From Flavobacteriales bacterium (GTDB taxonomy: Bacteria; Bacteroidota; Bacteroidia; UBA10329): a stretch of DNA of 60,938 nt. Every line of letters begins with the position of its first letter. Within the stretch, counting starts at the first letter, position 1. The stretch covers positions 1 through 60,938 of the forward strand of contig JAIOYP010000021.1 of NCBI GenBank assembly GCA_021741155.1, read 5' to 3'. Position numbers and translations under genes: made by a program. The notes under the pieces are model-generated. The model searched no databases. It was not told the DNA's origin and saw nothing but the letters and a program-made list of their open reading frames with translations. Below are positions 10,415 through 19,022 of this stretch, in pieces.

Positions 10415-12136
10415 ATGGAATTTGGTTTTATTGACATCCTAACGCTCATTGGTGCTCTTGGCTTTTTCATCTACGGGATGAAGGTGATGAGCGATGGCAT
10501 TCAAAAGGTTGCTGGTTCTCGGATGCGCGAGATTCTTAGCGCCATGACTTCTAATCGGTTTTTAGGCGTTCTAACTGGTTTTTTGGTTACCGCATTGGTT
10601 CAATCCTCATCGGCCACAACCGTAATGATTGTGAGTTTTGTGAACGCTGGACTACTTAGTTTAGTCGAGTCCATTGGAGTTATAATGGGAGCCAATATTG
10701 GCACAACCATCACCGCTTGGCTTATTTCCCTGTTAGGCTTTAAGGTGAAGATTTCGGCATTGGCTCTGCCAATCATAGCAGTGGGTTTTCCAATGTTATT
10801 CTCTTCCAAATCATCCGTTAATTCCTGGGCCCAAGTACTGATTGGTTTTGCCATCCTTTTTATGGGTCTTGATGCGTTGAAGGACTCAGTTCCAGATTTG
10901 AAATCAAATCCGCAGATGCTTTCCTTTTTGGCCAATTATGCCAATTTAGGCTACGTGTCCACCTTTATTTTTATTCTCGTGGGAACCGTGCTCACCCTTG
11001 TGGTACAATCGTCAAGTGCGGCAATGGCGCTTACATTGGTTATGTGCAACGAAGGTTGGATTCCGTTTGAACTTGCAGCCGCCATGGTATTAGGTGAAAA
11101 CATAGGAACTACAGTCACTGCAAATCTTGCTGCGCTTGTAGGAAACGTTCACGCCAAGAGGGCAGCTGGGGCTCACTTCGTTTTTAATATTTTCGGTGTC
11201 TCTTGGATGTTCTTATTGTTCCCGTTTGCTATACAAGCCATCACTTGGTACATGGCTACTTACATGAATATGTATCCAACTGGCCCCAATTTGAACCCAG
11301 AGCATATTCCAATCGCACTGTCCATCTTTCATTCGAGTTTCAACATCCTCAACGTGATGCTGCTGGTAGGATTTATCCCGTTGATTGGAAAAGTGGTGGT
11401 AAAACTTATCCCTTCAAAAGGTGATGATGAAGACTTCAGCCTTGAGTTTATCGGTCGTGGATTGGTGCAAACACCCGAAATATCACTTGTAGAGGTTGAA
11501 AATGAGATTATCAAATTCGGGAAATTGAACCTGAAAGGTGTTGAAAAAATCAGCACGCTGATTGAAGAGACCGACCCTAAGAAGCAGCAAAAACTCATTA
11601 CCAAACTAAAGGATTACGAAGAACACACCGATTTGATTGAGTTTAAGGTGGCTGAGTTCCTGATGGAACTTTCTCGTTCTCAATTGTCCAGTGCAGGCTC
11701 ACGGAGAGTTCAGTCGTTCCTTTCTGTTGTTAACCACATGGAGTCAATCGGTGACATCTACTATCAAATGTCTAAATCCGTTGAGCAGAAGATTGAAAAG
11801 AAGATTTGGTTTGAGGAAAATCATCGAGAAGATCTTCGAGAACTCAAGCAACTTGTGGTGCAGAGCATGGGGCTAATGATGAAGAACATTCCAAGATCTC
11901 CTGAGAATATTCTGATGGATGAAGCCATTGCGCTTGAGAAGAAAATCAACGACAAGCGAGATAAGTTCCGAGCCAAAAATTTTAAGCGAATTGAAAAGGG
12001 AAAACTGAGTTTGGAAGCTGGACTCATCTACACCGATTTAATAAGTGGATACGAGAAAATGGCCGATAATGTCATCCACATCTCTCAAGCTTTAAGAGGC
12101 GATCATCTTGATCTCGAAGATGAAGTGACCACTTAG
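10415..12136 (+). CDS. Na/Pi cotransporter family protein with PhoU-like tail
   Basis: 573 residues. The N-terminal half is polytopic membrane sequence with the duplicated QSSSA signature of the NaPi-II/NptA family: LVQSSSATTVMIVSF near residue 63 and VVQSSSAAMALTLVM near 200. Each is followed by a GANIGTT/GENIGTT motif. Residues from about 360 to the end are soluble, helical and charged, like the PhoU-like domain in bacterial members. Expected role: sodium-driven phosphate uptake across the inner membrane. The next gene, 79 bases downstream on the same strand, is a phosphate-type porin, so the pair probably forms an envelope phosphate-uptake unit. Length and architecture are normal for the family. 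A TAnnTTTG element 17 bases upstream supports the ATG chosen. Confidence 0.9.
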   Translation: MEFGFIDILTLIGALGFFIYGMKVMSDGIQKVAGSRMREILSAMTSNRFLGVLTGFLVTALVQSSSATTVMIVSFVNAGLLSLVESIGVIMGANIGTTITAWLISLLGFKVKISALALPIIAVGFPMLFSSKSSVNSWAQVLIGFAILFMGLDALKDSVPDLKSNPQMLSFLANYANLGYVSTFIFILVGTVLTLVVQSSSAAMALTLVMCNEGWIPFELAAAMVLGENIGTTVTANLAALVGNVHAKRAAGAHFVFNIFGVSWMFLLFPFAIQAITWYMATYMNMYPTGPNLNPEHIPIALSIFHSSFNILNVMLLVGFIPLIGKVVVKLIPSKGDDEDFSLEFIGRGLVQTPEISLVEVENEIIKFGKLNLKGVEKISTLIEETDPKKQQKLITKLKDYEEHTDLIEFKVAEFLMELSRSQLSSAGSRRVQSFLSVVNHMESIGDIYYQMSKSVEQKIEKKIWFEENHREDLRELKQLVVQSMGLMMKNIPRSPENILMDEAIALEKKINDKRDKFRAKNFKRIEKGKLSLEAGLIYTDLISGYEKMADNVIHISQALRGDHLDLEDEVTT

Positions 12137-12138
12137 TC

Positions 12139-12156
12139 GCTGTTCGTTGGAACAGC
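12139..12156 (+). other. Small perfect hairpin between transporter and porin genes
   Basis: GCTGTTC, loop GTTG, GAACAGC directly after the stop codon of the transporter. There is no T-run, so it may be an attenuator or processing site rather than a terminator. Confidence 0.4.
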
Positions 12157-12215
12157 CAATGTTAAATTAATATCATGCCGTTAATATTGGGATAACTATT
12201 TCTTAACCTAAAGCC

Positions 12216-13475
12216 ATGACGTTGCCCTATTTTTGGGCAATGCGATTTTGGAGTTACCCGTTTATTTTATTTTCGATAATTTATTGTGAAGCGAGTTTGG
12301 CACAGTCAAAACTCGAAAGCATTTACAAAAAGGGAATCGAAATCAACGTCTATAGTGATTCTACCAGAACCAAGGCGATTTTCCAATTGAAGCCAACCTT
12401 TCGGTTTCAATCCAGATTTGAAACTTCTGGCGATGCTGCAGGAAATGAGAAATGGGAATCGAACTTTCTGATTAGAAGAGCGCGGTTAAAATTTGATGGT
12501 TTTATCCTAACTCCTAACTTGGTGTACAAGGTAGAACTGGCTTTAAGCCCAAGCGACCTCAAGGCAACTTCTGACTTTCAGGAAACTGGGAGAGCATCTA
12601 AAGTGTTACTTGACGCAGTTGTTAAATGGCGTTTTCAAAAAAACCTCACACTTTGGGTCGGTCAGACCAAACTTCCAGGAAATCGATCGAGGGTCATTTC
12701 ATCTCAAAACGGACAATTAGTTGACCGTAGTGAATTGAACAACATTTTCAACTTAGACAGAGATCTTGGTGCGCAATTACATGGCAAATTCAATGCAGGA
12801 CAAGTAGTATTCAATCCCATTTTCGCCTTTTCAAAAGGAGAAGGGAGAAATATCCTTTCCAATAATATTGGAGGATTCAGTTATACGGGAAAACTAGAGC
12901 TTCTGCCGTTTGGAGAGTTTATCAATAAAGGAGATTATTTTGAAGCTGATTTGGAGCGTGAGGAAAAGCCAAAGCTTTCTTTAGCTGCTGCCGCTAACTT
13001 CAATCAAGGTGCATCTAGACAAACACAAACAAGTGTCTTTCTCATAGATACTGCTGGCGAATACATGTCTAATGATTTGCTGACAATATTTGCCGATGCA
13101 CTCTTCAAGTACAAAGGGTTCTCGTTTCTTGGAGAATATGCCTACAAGAAAATCCTGCTAAAACCAGGTCAATCCCTTTCATTTTCAGACAGTACCATCA
13201 TATCCGCATCGGGAAAATCGTATCACACAGGGCAAGGAGTCAGCTTTCAGGCTGGATATCTTTTCAAATACAACATAGAATTAGCAGCACGGTATACCAC
13301 CGTAATTCCAGATTGGGAAAAGGGTTTTACGGGTTCTACAGAATATACGCTTGGTCTTTCCAAGTACATAATTGGACATAAATTGAAAGTGCAGACAGAC
13401 GTAACGCTAATAGATGCCGTAAATACAACCGATTACCAAATGCGGTATAGGTTGCAAATGGAATTTGCTTTCTAA
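12216..13475 (+). CDS. Outer-membrane porin, phosphate-selective OprO/OprP type
   Basis: 419 residues from 12216, or 411 from the in-frame ATG at 12240, which gives a cleaner signal peptide (MRFWSYPFILFSIIYCEASL, then AQ). The mature part looks like an OprO/OprP-type beta-barrel: alternating hydrophobic strands, the early segment FQLKPTFRFQSRFETSG, RRARLKFDGFILTPNLVYKV, and a C-terminal aromatic residue (MRYRLQMEFAF) as expected for BAM-dependent insertion. It lies downstream of the Na/Pi transporter on the same strand, which suggests a role in passing phosphate or polyphosphate across the outer membrane. Substrate specificity cannot be read from the sequence. It is convergent with, and nearly touches, the lipoprotein gene that follows. 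Confidence 0.8.
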   Translation: MTLPYFWAMRFWSYPFILFSIIYCEASLAQSKLESIYKKGIEINVYSDSTRTKAIFQLKPTFRFQSRFETSGDAAGNEKWESNFLIRRARLKFDGFILTPNLVYKVELALSPSDLKATSDFQETGRASKVLLDAVVKWRFQKNLTLWVGQTKLPGNRSRVISSQNGQLVDRSELNNIFNLDRDLGAQLHGKFNAGQVVFNPIFAFSKGEGRNILSNNIGGFSYTGKLELLPFGEFINKGDYFEADLEREEKPKLSLAAAANFNQGASRQTQTSVFLIDTAGEYMSNDLLTIFADALFKYKGFSFLGEYAYKKILLKPGQSLSFSDSTIISASGKSYHTGQGVSFQAGYLFKYNIELAARYTTVIPDWEKGFTGSTEYTLGLSKYIIGHKLKVQTDVTLIDAVNTTDYQMRYRLQMEFAF

Positions 13476-13476
13476 G

Positions 13477-13971
13477 CTAAAAATCCAGAATGATGTCTGA
13501 GGTAACTATCGTATCGCTGTGCTGCAGAGCGCGATCAACGATATACATTTCGTACCTGATTGTATCATAAGGTGTTCCTGGTCTAGCAGTAACTCCGACC
13601 TCCATATCACCTTCTAACTCACCATTTCCACCCTCAGAAGTCAACCGTTTGAACCTAACGTGAAATGGTAGTGGCGTTTCAACCTTCACGAACAAATTGT
13701 TCCGCTTCTCAAAATAAGTGATAAACAAATTGTAGTTGTAAGGTTGTCCTTGGGCAAATTCTCCCATTGTGTCACCTTCATTCAGACCTAAATCTCCATC
13801 TCCATCCGTAAAGCTGAATTTCACCGCTCCCAACGAATCGCTAGGGCCAGTGGCAGCTGGATTAGGATAAAATCCCAAAAACTCAATGTGCGGTCGGTTC
13901 GGATAATCAACCCGCTTCAAACATGAACTCAACGCCACAACAACAAACACGAACATCAATCCCTTTCTCAT
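13477..13971 (-). CDS. Hypothetical lipoprotein
   Basis: 164 residues. A short signal peptide (MRKGLMFVFVVVALSSC) ends in a lipobox with Cys17, so it is probably anchored in an envelope membrane. The mature part contains an acidic Gly/Asp segment, FTDGDGDLGLNEGD, common in Bacteroidota lipoproteins of unknown role, followed by beta-rich sequence. It converges on the porin gene with one base between them. Its start lies about 40 bases from the divergent luxE-like gene. I do not recognise a function. Confidence 0.75.
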   Translation of the reverse strand: MRKGLMFVFVVVALSSCLKRVDYPNRPHIEFLGFYPNPAATGPSDSLGAVKFSFTDGDGDLGLNEGDTMGEFAQGQPYNYNLFITYFEKRNNLFVKVETPLPFHVRFKRLTSEGGNGELEGDMEVGVTARPGTPYDTIRYEMYIVDRALQHSDTIVTSDIILDF

Positions 13972-14010
13972 AACTCAAAATTAGGCAATTTTGCGCCCAG
14001 CTTAGGAAGC

Positions 14011-15009
14011 ATGAACGCAACAACCGAACAGATCTCCAATCAGATTTTCTCGATGAACGAGCACAACGATGTGCTGTTCGAGCAAATTGCGTTAGAATTG
14101 TTCCAATATCATGCGAAGAAGAACGAAACCTACCGCGAGTTTATTGGACACTTAGGAATCAAAGCCGAAAACATCTCAAAGTTGAATCAGATTCCGTTTC
14201 TACCAATTTCCATGTTCAAACGGAATCACGTTGGCATATTCAACGCGCCACCAGAAGCTGTTTTCCTCAGTAGCGGAACAACTGGAATGGAGCAAAGCCA
14301 ACATCACGTGGCGAGTTTGAAATTGTACGACCAAAGCTTGTTCAATTGCTTTCATCAGTTCTTTGGAAAGGAGAAGGATTACTGCATTCTTGCCTTGCTT
14401 CCCTCCTATTTGGAGCGTTCCAATTCATCGCTGGTTTACATGACCCAAAAGTTGATGAAGAAAAGTGGTCATGCCGATAATGGATTCTATTTAGACCGCT
14501 TAACCACACTTTCAAAAGTGCTGAAGAAGAATTCGGAAAATGGAGTTAAAACACTGCTGATTGGCGTGACTTTCGCCTTGCTGGAACTGGCAGAAAAACA
14601 TCCTCAGGAACTAAAAAACTGCACCGTTCTGGAGACAGGTGGCATGAAAGGAAGGCGGAAAGAAATGCCGCGTGAGGAAATTCACGAGTTGCTGACTTCT
14701 GCATTTGGATTAGAGAAAATAGCCAGCGAATACGGCATGACTGAACTGCTGAGTCAAGCATATTCTTTAGGCGATGGAATTTTTAGAACACCGCCTTGGA
14801 TGCGCGTTTATGTGCGCGAAGCCACTGACCCATTAACCGTTAACGAACGCGGAAAAGGCGCTTTGAATGTGATTGACTTGGCCAACATTCATAGCTGTCC
14901 GTTCATTGCCACACAAGATTTGGCACACATTCGCCAAGACCATTCGTTTGAAGTTTTGGGAAGAATGGATGATGCTGAGGCGCGCGGGTGCAACCTGATG
15001 GTTTCGTAG
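14011..15009 (+). CDS. LuxE/PaaK-family acyl-protein synthetase-like enzyme
   Basis: 332 residues, ATG start. The family's adenylate-forming phosphate loop is visible as FLSSGTTGMEQS (about residues 85-96), followed by typical LuxE-like segments (YCILALLPSYLERSNSSLVY, YGMTELLSQAY near 245 and a C-terminal RMDDAEARGCN). LuxE activates fatty acids as acyl-AMP; stand-alone Bacteroidota members lack the lux reductase partner, and none is seen here. It is probably a small-molecule carboxylate- or acyl-activating enzyme; the substrate is unknown. Its TAG stop is formed by the end of a GTAGAGACGC repeat that begins the intergenic block downstream. Confidence 0.78.
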   Translation: MNATTEQISNQIFSMNEHNDVLFEQIALELFQYHAKKNETYREFIGHLGIKAENISKLNQIPFLPISMFKRNHVGIFNAPPEAVFLSSGTTGMEQSQHHVASLKLYDQSLFNCFHQFFGKEKDYCILALLPSYLERSNSSLVYMTQKLMKKSGHADNGFYLDRLTTLSKVLKKNSENGVKTLLIGVTFALLELAEKHPQELKNCTVLETGGMKGRRKEMPREEIHELLTSAFGLEKIASEYGMTELLSQAYSLGDGIFRTPPWMRVYVREATDPLTVNERGKGALNVIDLANIHSCPFIATQDLAHIRQDHSFEVLGRMDDAEARGCNLMVS

Positions 15010-15366
15010 AGACGCGTTGAATGCGTCTCCTATTTGTGGAAGTTGAATATGAGTTCCAACACGAACCGTTGATCTTGAGGTTTATGCGGACATCCGGCCA
15101 GTGGCTGTGCATTTGCGCTGTGCGGTCAGGCCAATCCGCTCTGGGGCTATGGCCTTCCGGCCAACGGCAGTCCCGTTCCGCTCTGCGGCCATTGGCGTCC
15201 GCCCCACAAATGCCGTCCACCGCCCTGCGGTTGTGCAGAGCCGACCTGCGGACGGGAATTTCCGACCTGCGGAAGCACGTTTCCGCCCCCCAGCAGCACG
15301 TTTCCGTTTTCTGAACCCCTTGTCCTGCCTGCGTTTCAGCGCGTTTTGACAATAAGGCGTCTCTAC
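15005..15366. repeat. Repeat-built intergenic block with GTAGAGACGC inverted ends
   Basis: GTAGAGACGC at 15006-15015 and its exact reverse complement GCGTCTCTAC at 15357-15366 bracket the whole space between luxE-like and tyrS. The left end also forms a local hairpin (GAGACGC, 7-base loop, GCGTCTC, 15009-15029). The two flanking genes converge, and the TAG stop of each lies inside its repeat end. The core is a GC-rich 21-bp tandem array (separate entry). Open reading frames run through it on both strands, but that follows from a period divisible by three and I do not call them genes. Confidence 0.7.
15094..15314. repeat. Degenerate 21-bp minisatellite, about ten units
   Basis: The core CCGnnCTGCGG recurs in register at 15094, 15115, 15136, 15157, 15178, 15199, 15220, 15241, 15262, 15283 and, weakly, 15304: a constant 21-bp spacing. 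The best units are CCGACCTGCGG (15241, 15262), CCGCCCTGCGG (15220) and CCGCTCTGCGG (15178). Units are imperfect dyads. It is much richer in GC than its surroundings. Confidence 0.75.
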
Positions 15367-16658
15367 ACCGCCTTTATCAGGTAATAATTCTTCTTACCAC
15401 GCTGCGCGAGAATATATTTTCCTGCTATCAGATAGGATGAATCAATCTTCAAATCGATGCTTTCAACCTTGTTCTGATTGACAGAAACACCATTACCCTG
15501 AATCATTTTTCTGGCTTCACTTTTTGATGAAAAAATGGCAGCTTTCTCAGTCAAAAAATCGATAACTGGAATTCCAGCTTCGATGTCGGATTTAGCCACC
15601 TCAAATTGAGGTACACCATCAAAAATGGAAAGCAAATCAGTTTCCGAAAGTTTACGCAAACTATCCTCGGTTCCCTTTCCAAAAAGGATTTCCGATGCCG
15701 CGACTGCTGCGTTGTAATCATCCTCAGAATGAACACGAATGGTAACATCTTTAGCCAACGCTTTTTGCAACCCACGAGCATGAGGCGCTTGCTCATGCTC
15801 TACTTCAATTGCTTCAATTTCAGCTTTTGGTAGGAGTGAGAAAATGCGGATGTATTTCTTCGCATCTTCATCCGAAGCGTTCAACCAAAACTGGTAAAAT
15901 TGGTATGGAGACGTTCGATTCGAATCTAACCAAACATTGCCGCTTTCGGTCTTTCCGAATTTGCCGCCATCTGCTTTCGTGATGAGTGGAGCTACCAACG
16001 CTTTCGCTTCGCCCAATCCCATTCTACGAATGAGTTCCGTTCCGGTAACGATGTTTCCCCACTGATCAGAACCGCCCATTTGCAGTTTCACGCCCTTGGT
16101 TTTTAGCAAGTGTGCGAAATCGTATCCTTGAACCAATTGGTAGCTGAATTCGGTAAATGAAAGTCCCGTTTCCAAACGATTTTGAACCGAATCTTTCGAC
16201 ATCATGTAACTCACGGTAATGTGCTTGCCGATATCACGCATGAATTGGAGGAAACTCATTCCCTTAAACCAATCGTAATTGTTGGCCAATTCAGCTTTGT
16301 TCTCGCCTTTCTCAAAATCTAGAAACTTCAACAATTGTGTTCGAACGCCTTCCTGATTCTTACGAAGCGTTTCCTCATCCAACAGATTTCTCTCTGCCGA
16401 TTTTCCTGATGGATCACCGATCATTCCAGTAGCACCACCTACCAACGCAATTGGCTTATGACCAGCCAACTGAAGATGCTTTAGCAACATGATCGGCACC
16501 AAATTTCCAATGTGTAATGAATCTGAAGTTGGATCAAACCCGACATAACCCGTGACCATTTCGCGATTGAGCATTTCCTGCGTTTCGGGCATGCTGTCGT
16601 GCAACAAGCCGCGCCATTTCAGTTCTTCAATAAGGTCGTGGTAGGGTTTAAAGGTCAT
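15363..16658 (-). CDS. tyrS: Tyrosyl-tRNA synthetase
   Basis: 431 residues, full length for a bacterial TyrRS. Class I signatures: HIGN at about 49-52 (the HIGH motif, within [11 protein letters not shown]) and KFGKTESG near 233 (the KMSKS loop). The tyrosine-site region [25 protein letters not shown] is typical. The last 70 residues form the S4 RNA-binding domain ([14 protein letters not shown]). Charges tRNA-Tyr in the cytoplasm. A TACCTTTG -7 element lies at 16677-16684. Its TAG stop lies inside the repeat end at 15357-15366. Confidence 0.97.
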   Translation of the reverse strand: MTFKPYHDLIEELKWRGLLHDSMPETQEMLNREMVTGYVGFDPTSDSLHIGNLVPIMLLKHLQLAGHKPIALVGGATGMIGDPSGKSAERNLLDEETLRKNQEGVRTQLLKFLDFEKGENKAELANNYDWFKGMSFLQFMRDIGKHITVSYMMSKDSVQNRLETGLSFTEFSYQLVQGYDFAHLLKTKGVKLQMGGSDQWGNIVTGTELIRRMGLGEAKALVAPLITKADGGKFGKTESGNVWLDSNRTSPYQFYQFWLNASDEDAKKYIRIFSLLPKAEIEAIEVEHEQAPHARGLQKALAKDVTIRVHSEDDYNAAVAASEILFGKGTEDSLRKLSETDLLSIFDGVPQFEVAKSDIEAGIPVIDFLTEKAAIFSSKSEARKMIQGNGVSVNQNKVESIDLKIDSSYLIAGKYILAQRGKKNYYLIKAV

Positions 16659-16676
16659 TTTCTAACGTTTGGGCGG

Positions 16677-16684
16677 CAAAGGTA
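16677..16684 (-). promoter_or_regulatory. -7 promoter element of tyrS (TACCTTTG)
   Basis: Exact match to TAnnTTTG on the minus strand, 18 bases upstream of the tyrS ATG, implying a leader of about 15 bases. Confidence 0.5.
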
Positions 16685-16882
16685 AAAGCCTGTTCTGACT
16701 AACCCCGATTCATTGCCATCAAAATATCATAAACATATTTACCTTAGTGTTTTAGACAATTCGGCTCACGGCCATATTCCTCAAAACCCAGTTTTAGATA
16801 CAGAAACGAATAGCATTCCAGGCTTCAAAATCTTGCCGCTTTAGTATTCGTAATTCTAACGGAGCGTTTTTTAGTGATGAAC

Positions 16883-18664
16883 TTACTGCTTTACCACTTT
16901 CCGAACAACTCTGCCATCCTTGCTCTCAATGGTCAGAACATAAATACCATTAGGCCAGTCTGCAGTATTGAAATTAATCCAACCATCGCCAGAATTAGAC
17001 AAAAAGTGAATACTTCTTCCGAGAACATCTGAAACCCTTACTGTTGTTCCCCCAAATATTTCATTCATCTCAATTATCAGTTCATTATCGAATGGATTTG
17101 GATAAATATTGATCTCAGTTTCTAGAATTTCTTCAACCCCAACATTGATGATGAAATCTGTGCAAACACTATTGTTACCATGATCTGCTTCAACTTTTCT
17201 GTTAGGGTTATACGCATATACACAGAGTGTCAGATTGGTTGGTCCACTTCCATTTGGGTCTTGGATATACGATATCCAAGGAATTCGTGGGAGTTCAATG
17301 AGCGTATCTCCTCCAGGTGGCAAATCTAAGTTGTCAGTTGACCATTCAAGTTCTTTCAACTCGCAAATCCCAAACTCAATCGGTAGGTTATGATAACTGA
17401 GAGACAACGACCGAATTGTATTCTGACCGTTATTGCGCACTAGAACCGTTGGGTACTGATATGTGAAAATGTTGCTTGGGTTTATTGAAGTGCTAATGCT
17501 GTCAAGCGTTACGACAACTAACTCAACATCATTCTGCCAATTGCCAGTGGTCAAATCTGTATCAAAGGTCTTTAGTAAAGCTGAAGGATGATCGAACTGA
17601 TGCGGGAAGTGACTTTCGGTTCCTACAATCTGAATCTCACCATCAAATACATTCAAATCACTGACTTTCATCCATTTCACTTGGACGTCCGATGTAACAT
17701 TCAAATCAGAATCGAGTCTTAAAATTACCCCAAAATTTCCCAGCGTGCCAGAACAAAAGTATCCGCTATCGGTCAACCACAACTGCCCTTCATCTAGATA
17801 AGATGTCAAATTAGTTTGGTCGGAAACTGTGTGTGATGTATCAATTCTATAAAGCACTTCGTCATCGAAAAGCAGTAGAATTCCCGTTGAATCGACAACG
17901 TAATCTTGGATGTTTCCGCCAAGACCCAGTAGACTAGAAATGTTCGTTACAGTATAGGCCGAATCCAACATGTAAACAGAAGTCTCTGAGAACAGAAAAA
18001 TTCCACCGTATGGGGATTTCTCCGAATGTTTGACAGGCTCTGTTAGCAAAAGAGTATCAACGAGAATTCCCTGAGAATCGAAAATTGCCATGTGTCCGTC
18101 TCCTGTGAAGGCCAAAAGTTCTTCTCCGAAGCCATTAATGACCGTCTTAAAATCTGAGATTCCAGTTTCAGGAACCGTTTGAAAAATCTCGTTCCCTCCT
18201 TGGTCAATCTTAATGATACTGTTCCAAAACAAATAGAAGTTTTCGTCTTCATCATAGTAAGTTCCGTAATCCCAATTCCCATAGACCATGTACGGATAAG
18301 CGAATGAAGAAAGAACCTGTCCATTAGCAGCAATCTCCAAGCGTGTAAGTTGGCTTTGCTGCACAAAATCGCAGCCAATTGAAGATACGAACAGAACAAT
18401 ATTTCCTTGAGCATTTTGGGAAGCATCCCAAAGCACATTGTAATATCCGTCTTCCCAAATAACGGAGTCAAAACCAACGCTGTACAGTATAGAAATATCG
18501 CCTTGGTGGTATTGCTTTCCTATTACATACTCACCATCACTGTGCCGCACAAACTCGTTAAAATTATTGGAAAAGCTTCCGCGATGACTAATTTCAACAA
18601 ACTGTGGAAAGCAAGCTACTGAACCCAGCATACCACATAACAGACTTAACAGACACTTTCTCAT
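16883..18664 (-). CDS. Secreted protein with T9SS type A sorting domain
   Basis: 593 residues. A signal peptide (MRKCLLSLLCGMLGSVACF) starts the protein. The body up to about residue 380 is beta-rich, with repeated short strands such as DSTGILLLFDDEVLYRID, and could be a propeller-like repeat. Residues of about 390-500 look Ig/CARDB-like (TVLVRNNGQNTIRSLSLSY, PGGDTLIELPRI). The last 80 residues (IYPNPFDNELIIEM, VRVSDVLGRSIH, WPNGIYVLTIE, ending RKVVKQ) are a type A por/T9SS sorting domain. Exported through type IX secretion; function unknown. Stands alone. Confidence 0.88.
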   Translation of the reverse strand: MRKCLLSLLCGMLGSVACFPQFVEISHRGSFSNNFNEFVRHSDGEYVIGKQYHQGDISILYSVGFDSVIWEDGYYNVLWDASQNAQGNIVLFVSSIGCDFVQQSQLTRLEIAANGQVLSSFAYPYMVYGNWDYGTYYDEDENFYLFWNSIIKIDQGGNEIFQTVPETGISDFKTVINGFGEELLAFTGDGHMAIFDSQGILVDTLLLTEPVKHSEKSPYGGIFLFSETSVYMLDSAYTVTNISSLLGLGGNIQDYVVDSTGILLLFDDEVLYRIDTSHTVSDQTNLTSYLDEGQLWLTDSGYFCSGTLGNFGVILRLDSDLNVTSDVQVKWMKVSDLNVFDGEIQIVGTESHFPHQFDHPSALLKTFDTDLTTGNWQNDVELVVVTLDSISTSINPSNIFTYQYPTVLVRNNGQNTIRSLSLSYHNLPIEFGICELKELEWSTDNLDLPPGGDTLIELPRIPWISYIQDPNGSGPTNLTLCVYAYNPNRKVEADHGNNSVCTDFIINVGVEEILETEINIYPNPFDNELIIEMNEIFGGTTVRVSDVLGRSIHFLSNSGDGWINFNTADWPNGIYVLTIESKDGRVVRKVVKQ

Positions 18665-18685
18665 TACACAAATTTAAGTTACAAA

Positions 18686-18808
18686 TCATTCCATCCGCAA
18701 CACCGCCTCTACAACTTCCGCTACTGGCAACTGACACGCTTTATCCACACACACATAAATGCGCGTATCACCTTTCACCAACTTGTTTTCGAGGAGTGGC
18801 AAACCAAC
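18686..18808 (-). pseudogene. 3' remnant of a DUF255/thioredoxin-domain gene
   Basis: On the minus strand, 40 codons plus a TGA read [20 protein letters not shown] and then DKACQLPVAEVVEAVLRME. This is nearly the same as the C-terminus of the intact gene at 20481-22589 (same text to DKACQ, then [14 protein letters not shown]). Upstream of the remnant the similarity stops. It is a partial paralogous copy, separated from the intact gene by the AAA ATPase. Confidence 0.75.
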
Positions 18809-18997
18809 TCCATTAGAAACACGCCAGCCAAGACCCATAAGCTCCGTAGGAACGACACAATAAAAAAGACCTGTTCTTTCATGGGTCTCACATTTCGGAC
18901 ACCCTTGTTTTCAAAATCTGTTAGGTCTCGATACAGACCAGAAATTTGGGGGAAAGTTGCTGACATGCAGTAACTGTTTTTCATTTTTGTTTTTTAC

Positions 18998-19018
18998 ATA
19001 AAACGTTTTATACTTTTG
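18998..19018 (+). promoter_or_regulatory. Palindrome fused to a -7 element, promoter of the AAA ATPase
   Basis: A perfect 14-bp palindrome ATAAAACGTTTTAT (18998-19011) runs directly into TACTTTTG (19011-19018), an exact TAnnTTTG match. The ATG at 19023 follows only 4 bases later, so the transcript would be essentially leaderless. A repressor on the palindrome would block the promoter. Confidence 0.45.
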
Positions 19019-19022
19019 TTTT

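Noticed and set aside
12139..12156. Intrinsic terminator after the Na/Pi gene
   Set aside because: The hairpin is perfect but has no T-run, so I list it only as a hairpin.
14903..15352. Long open frames on both strands across the luxE-tyrS gap
   Set aside because: They run through a 21-bp tandem repeat whose period keeps any stop-free frame open; the translations are Arg/Pro/Cys-rich with heptapeptide periodicity and no family resemblance.
18604..18816. Plus-strand frame over the start of the T9SS protein and the DUF255 remnant
   Set aside because: It is the complement of a signal peptide and of a recognisable minus-strand remnant; its translation is low in information.
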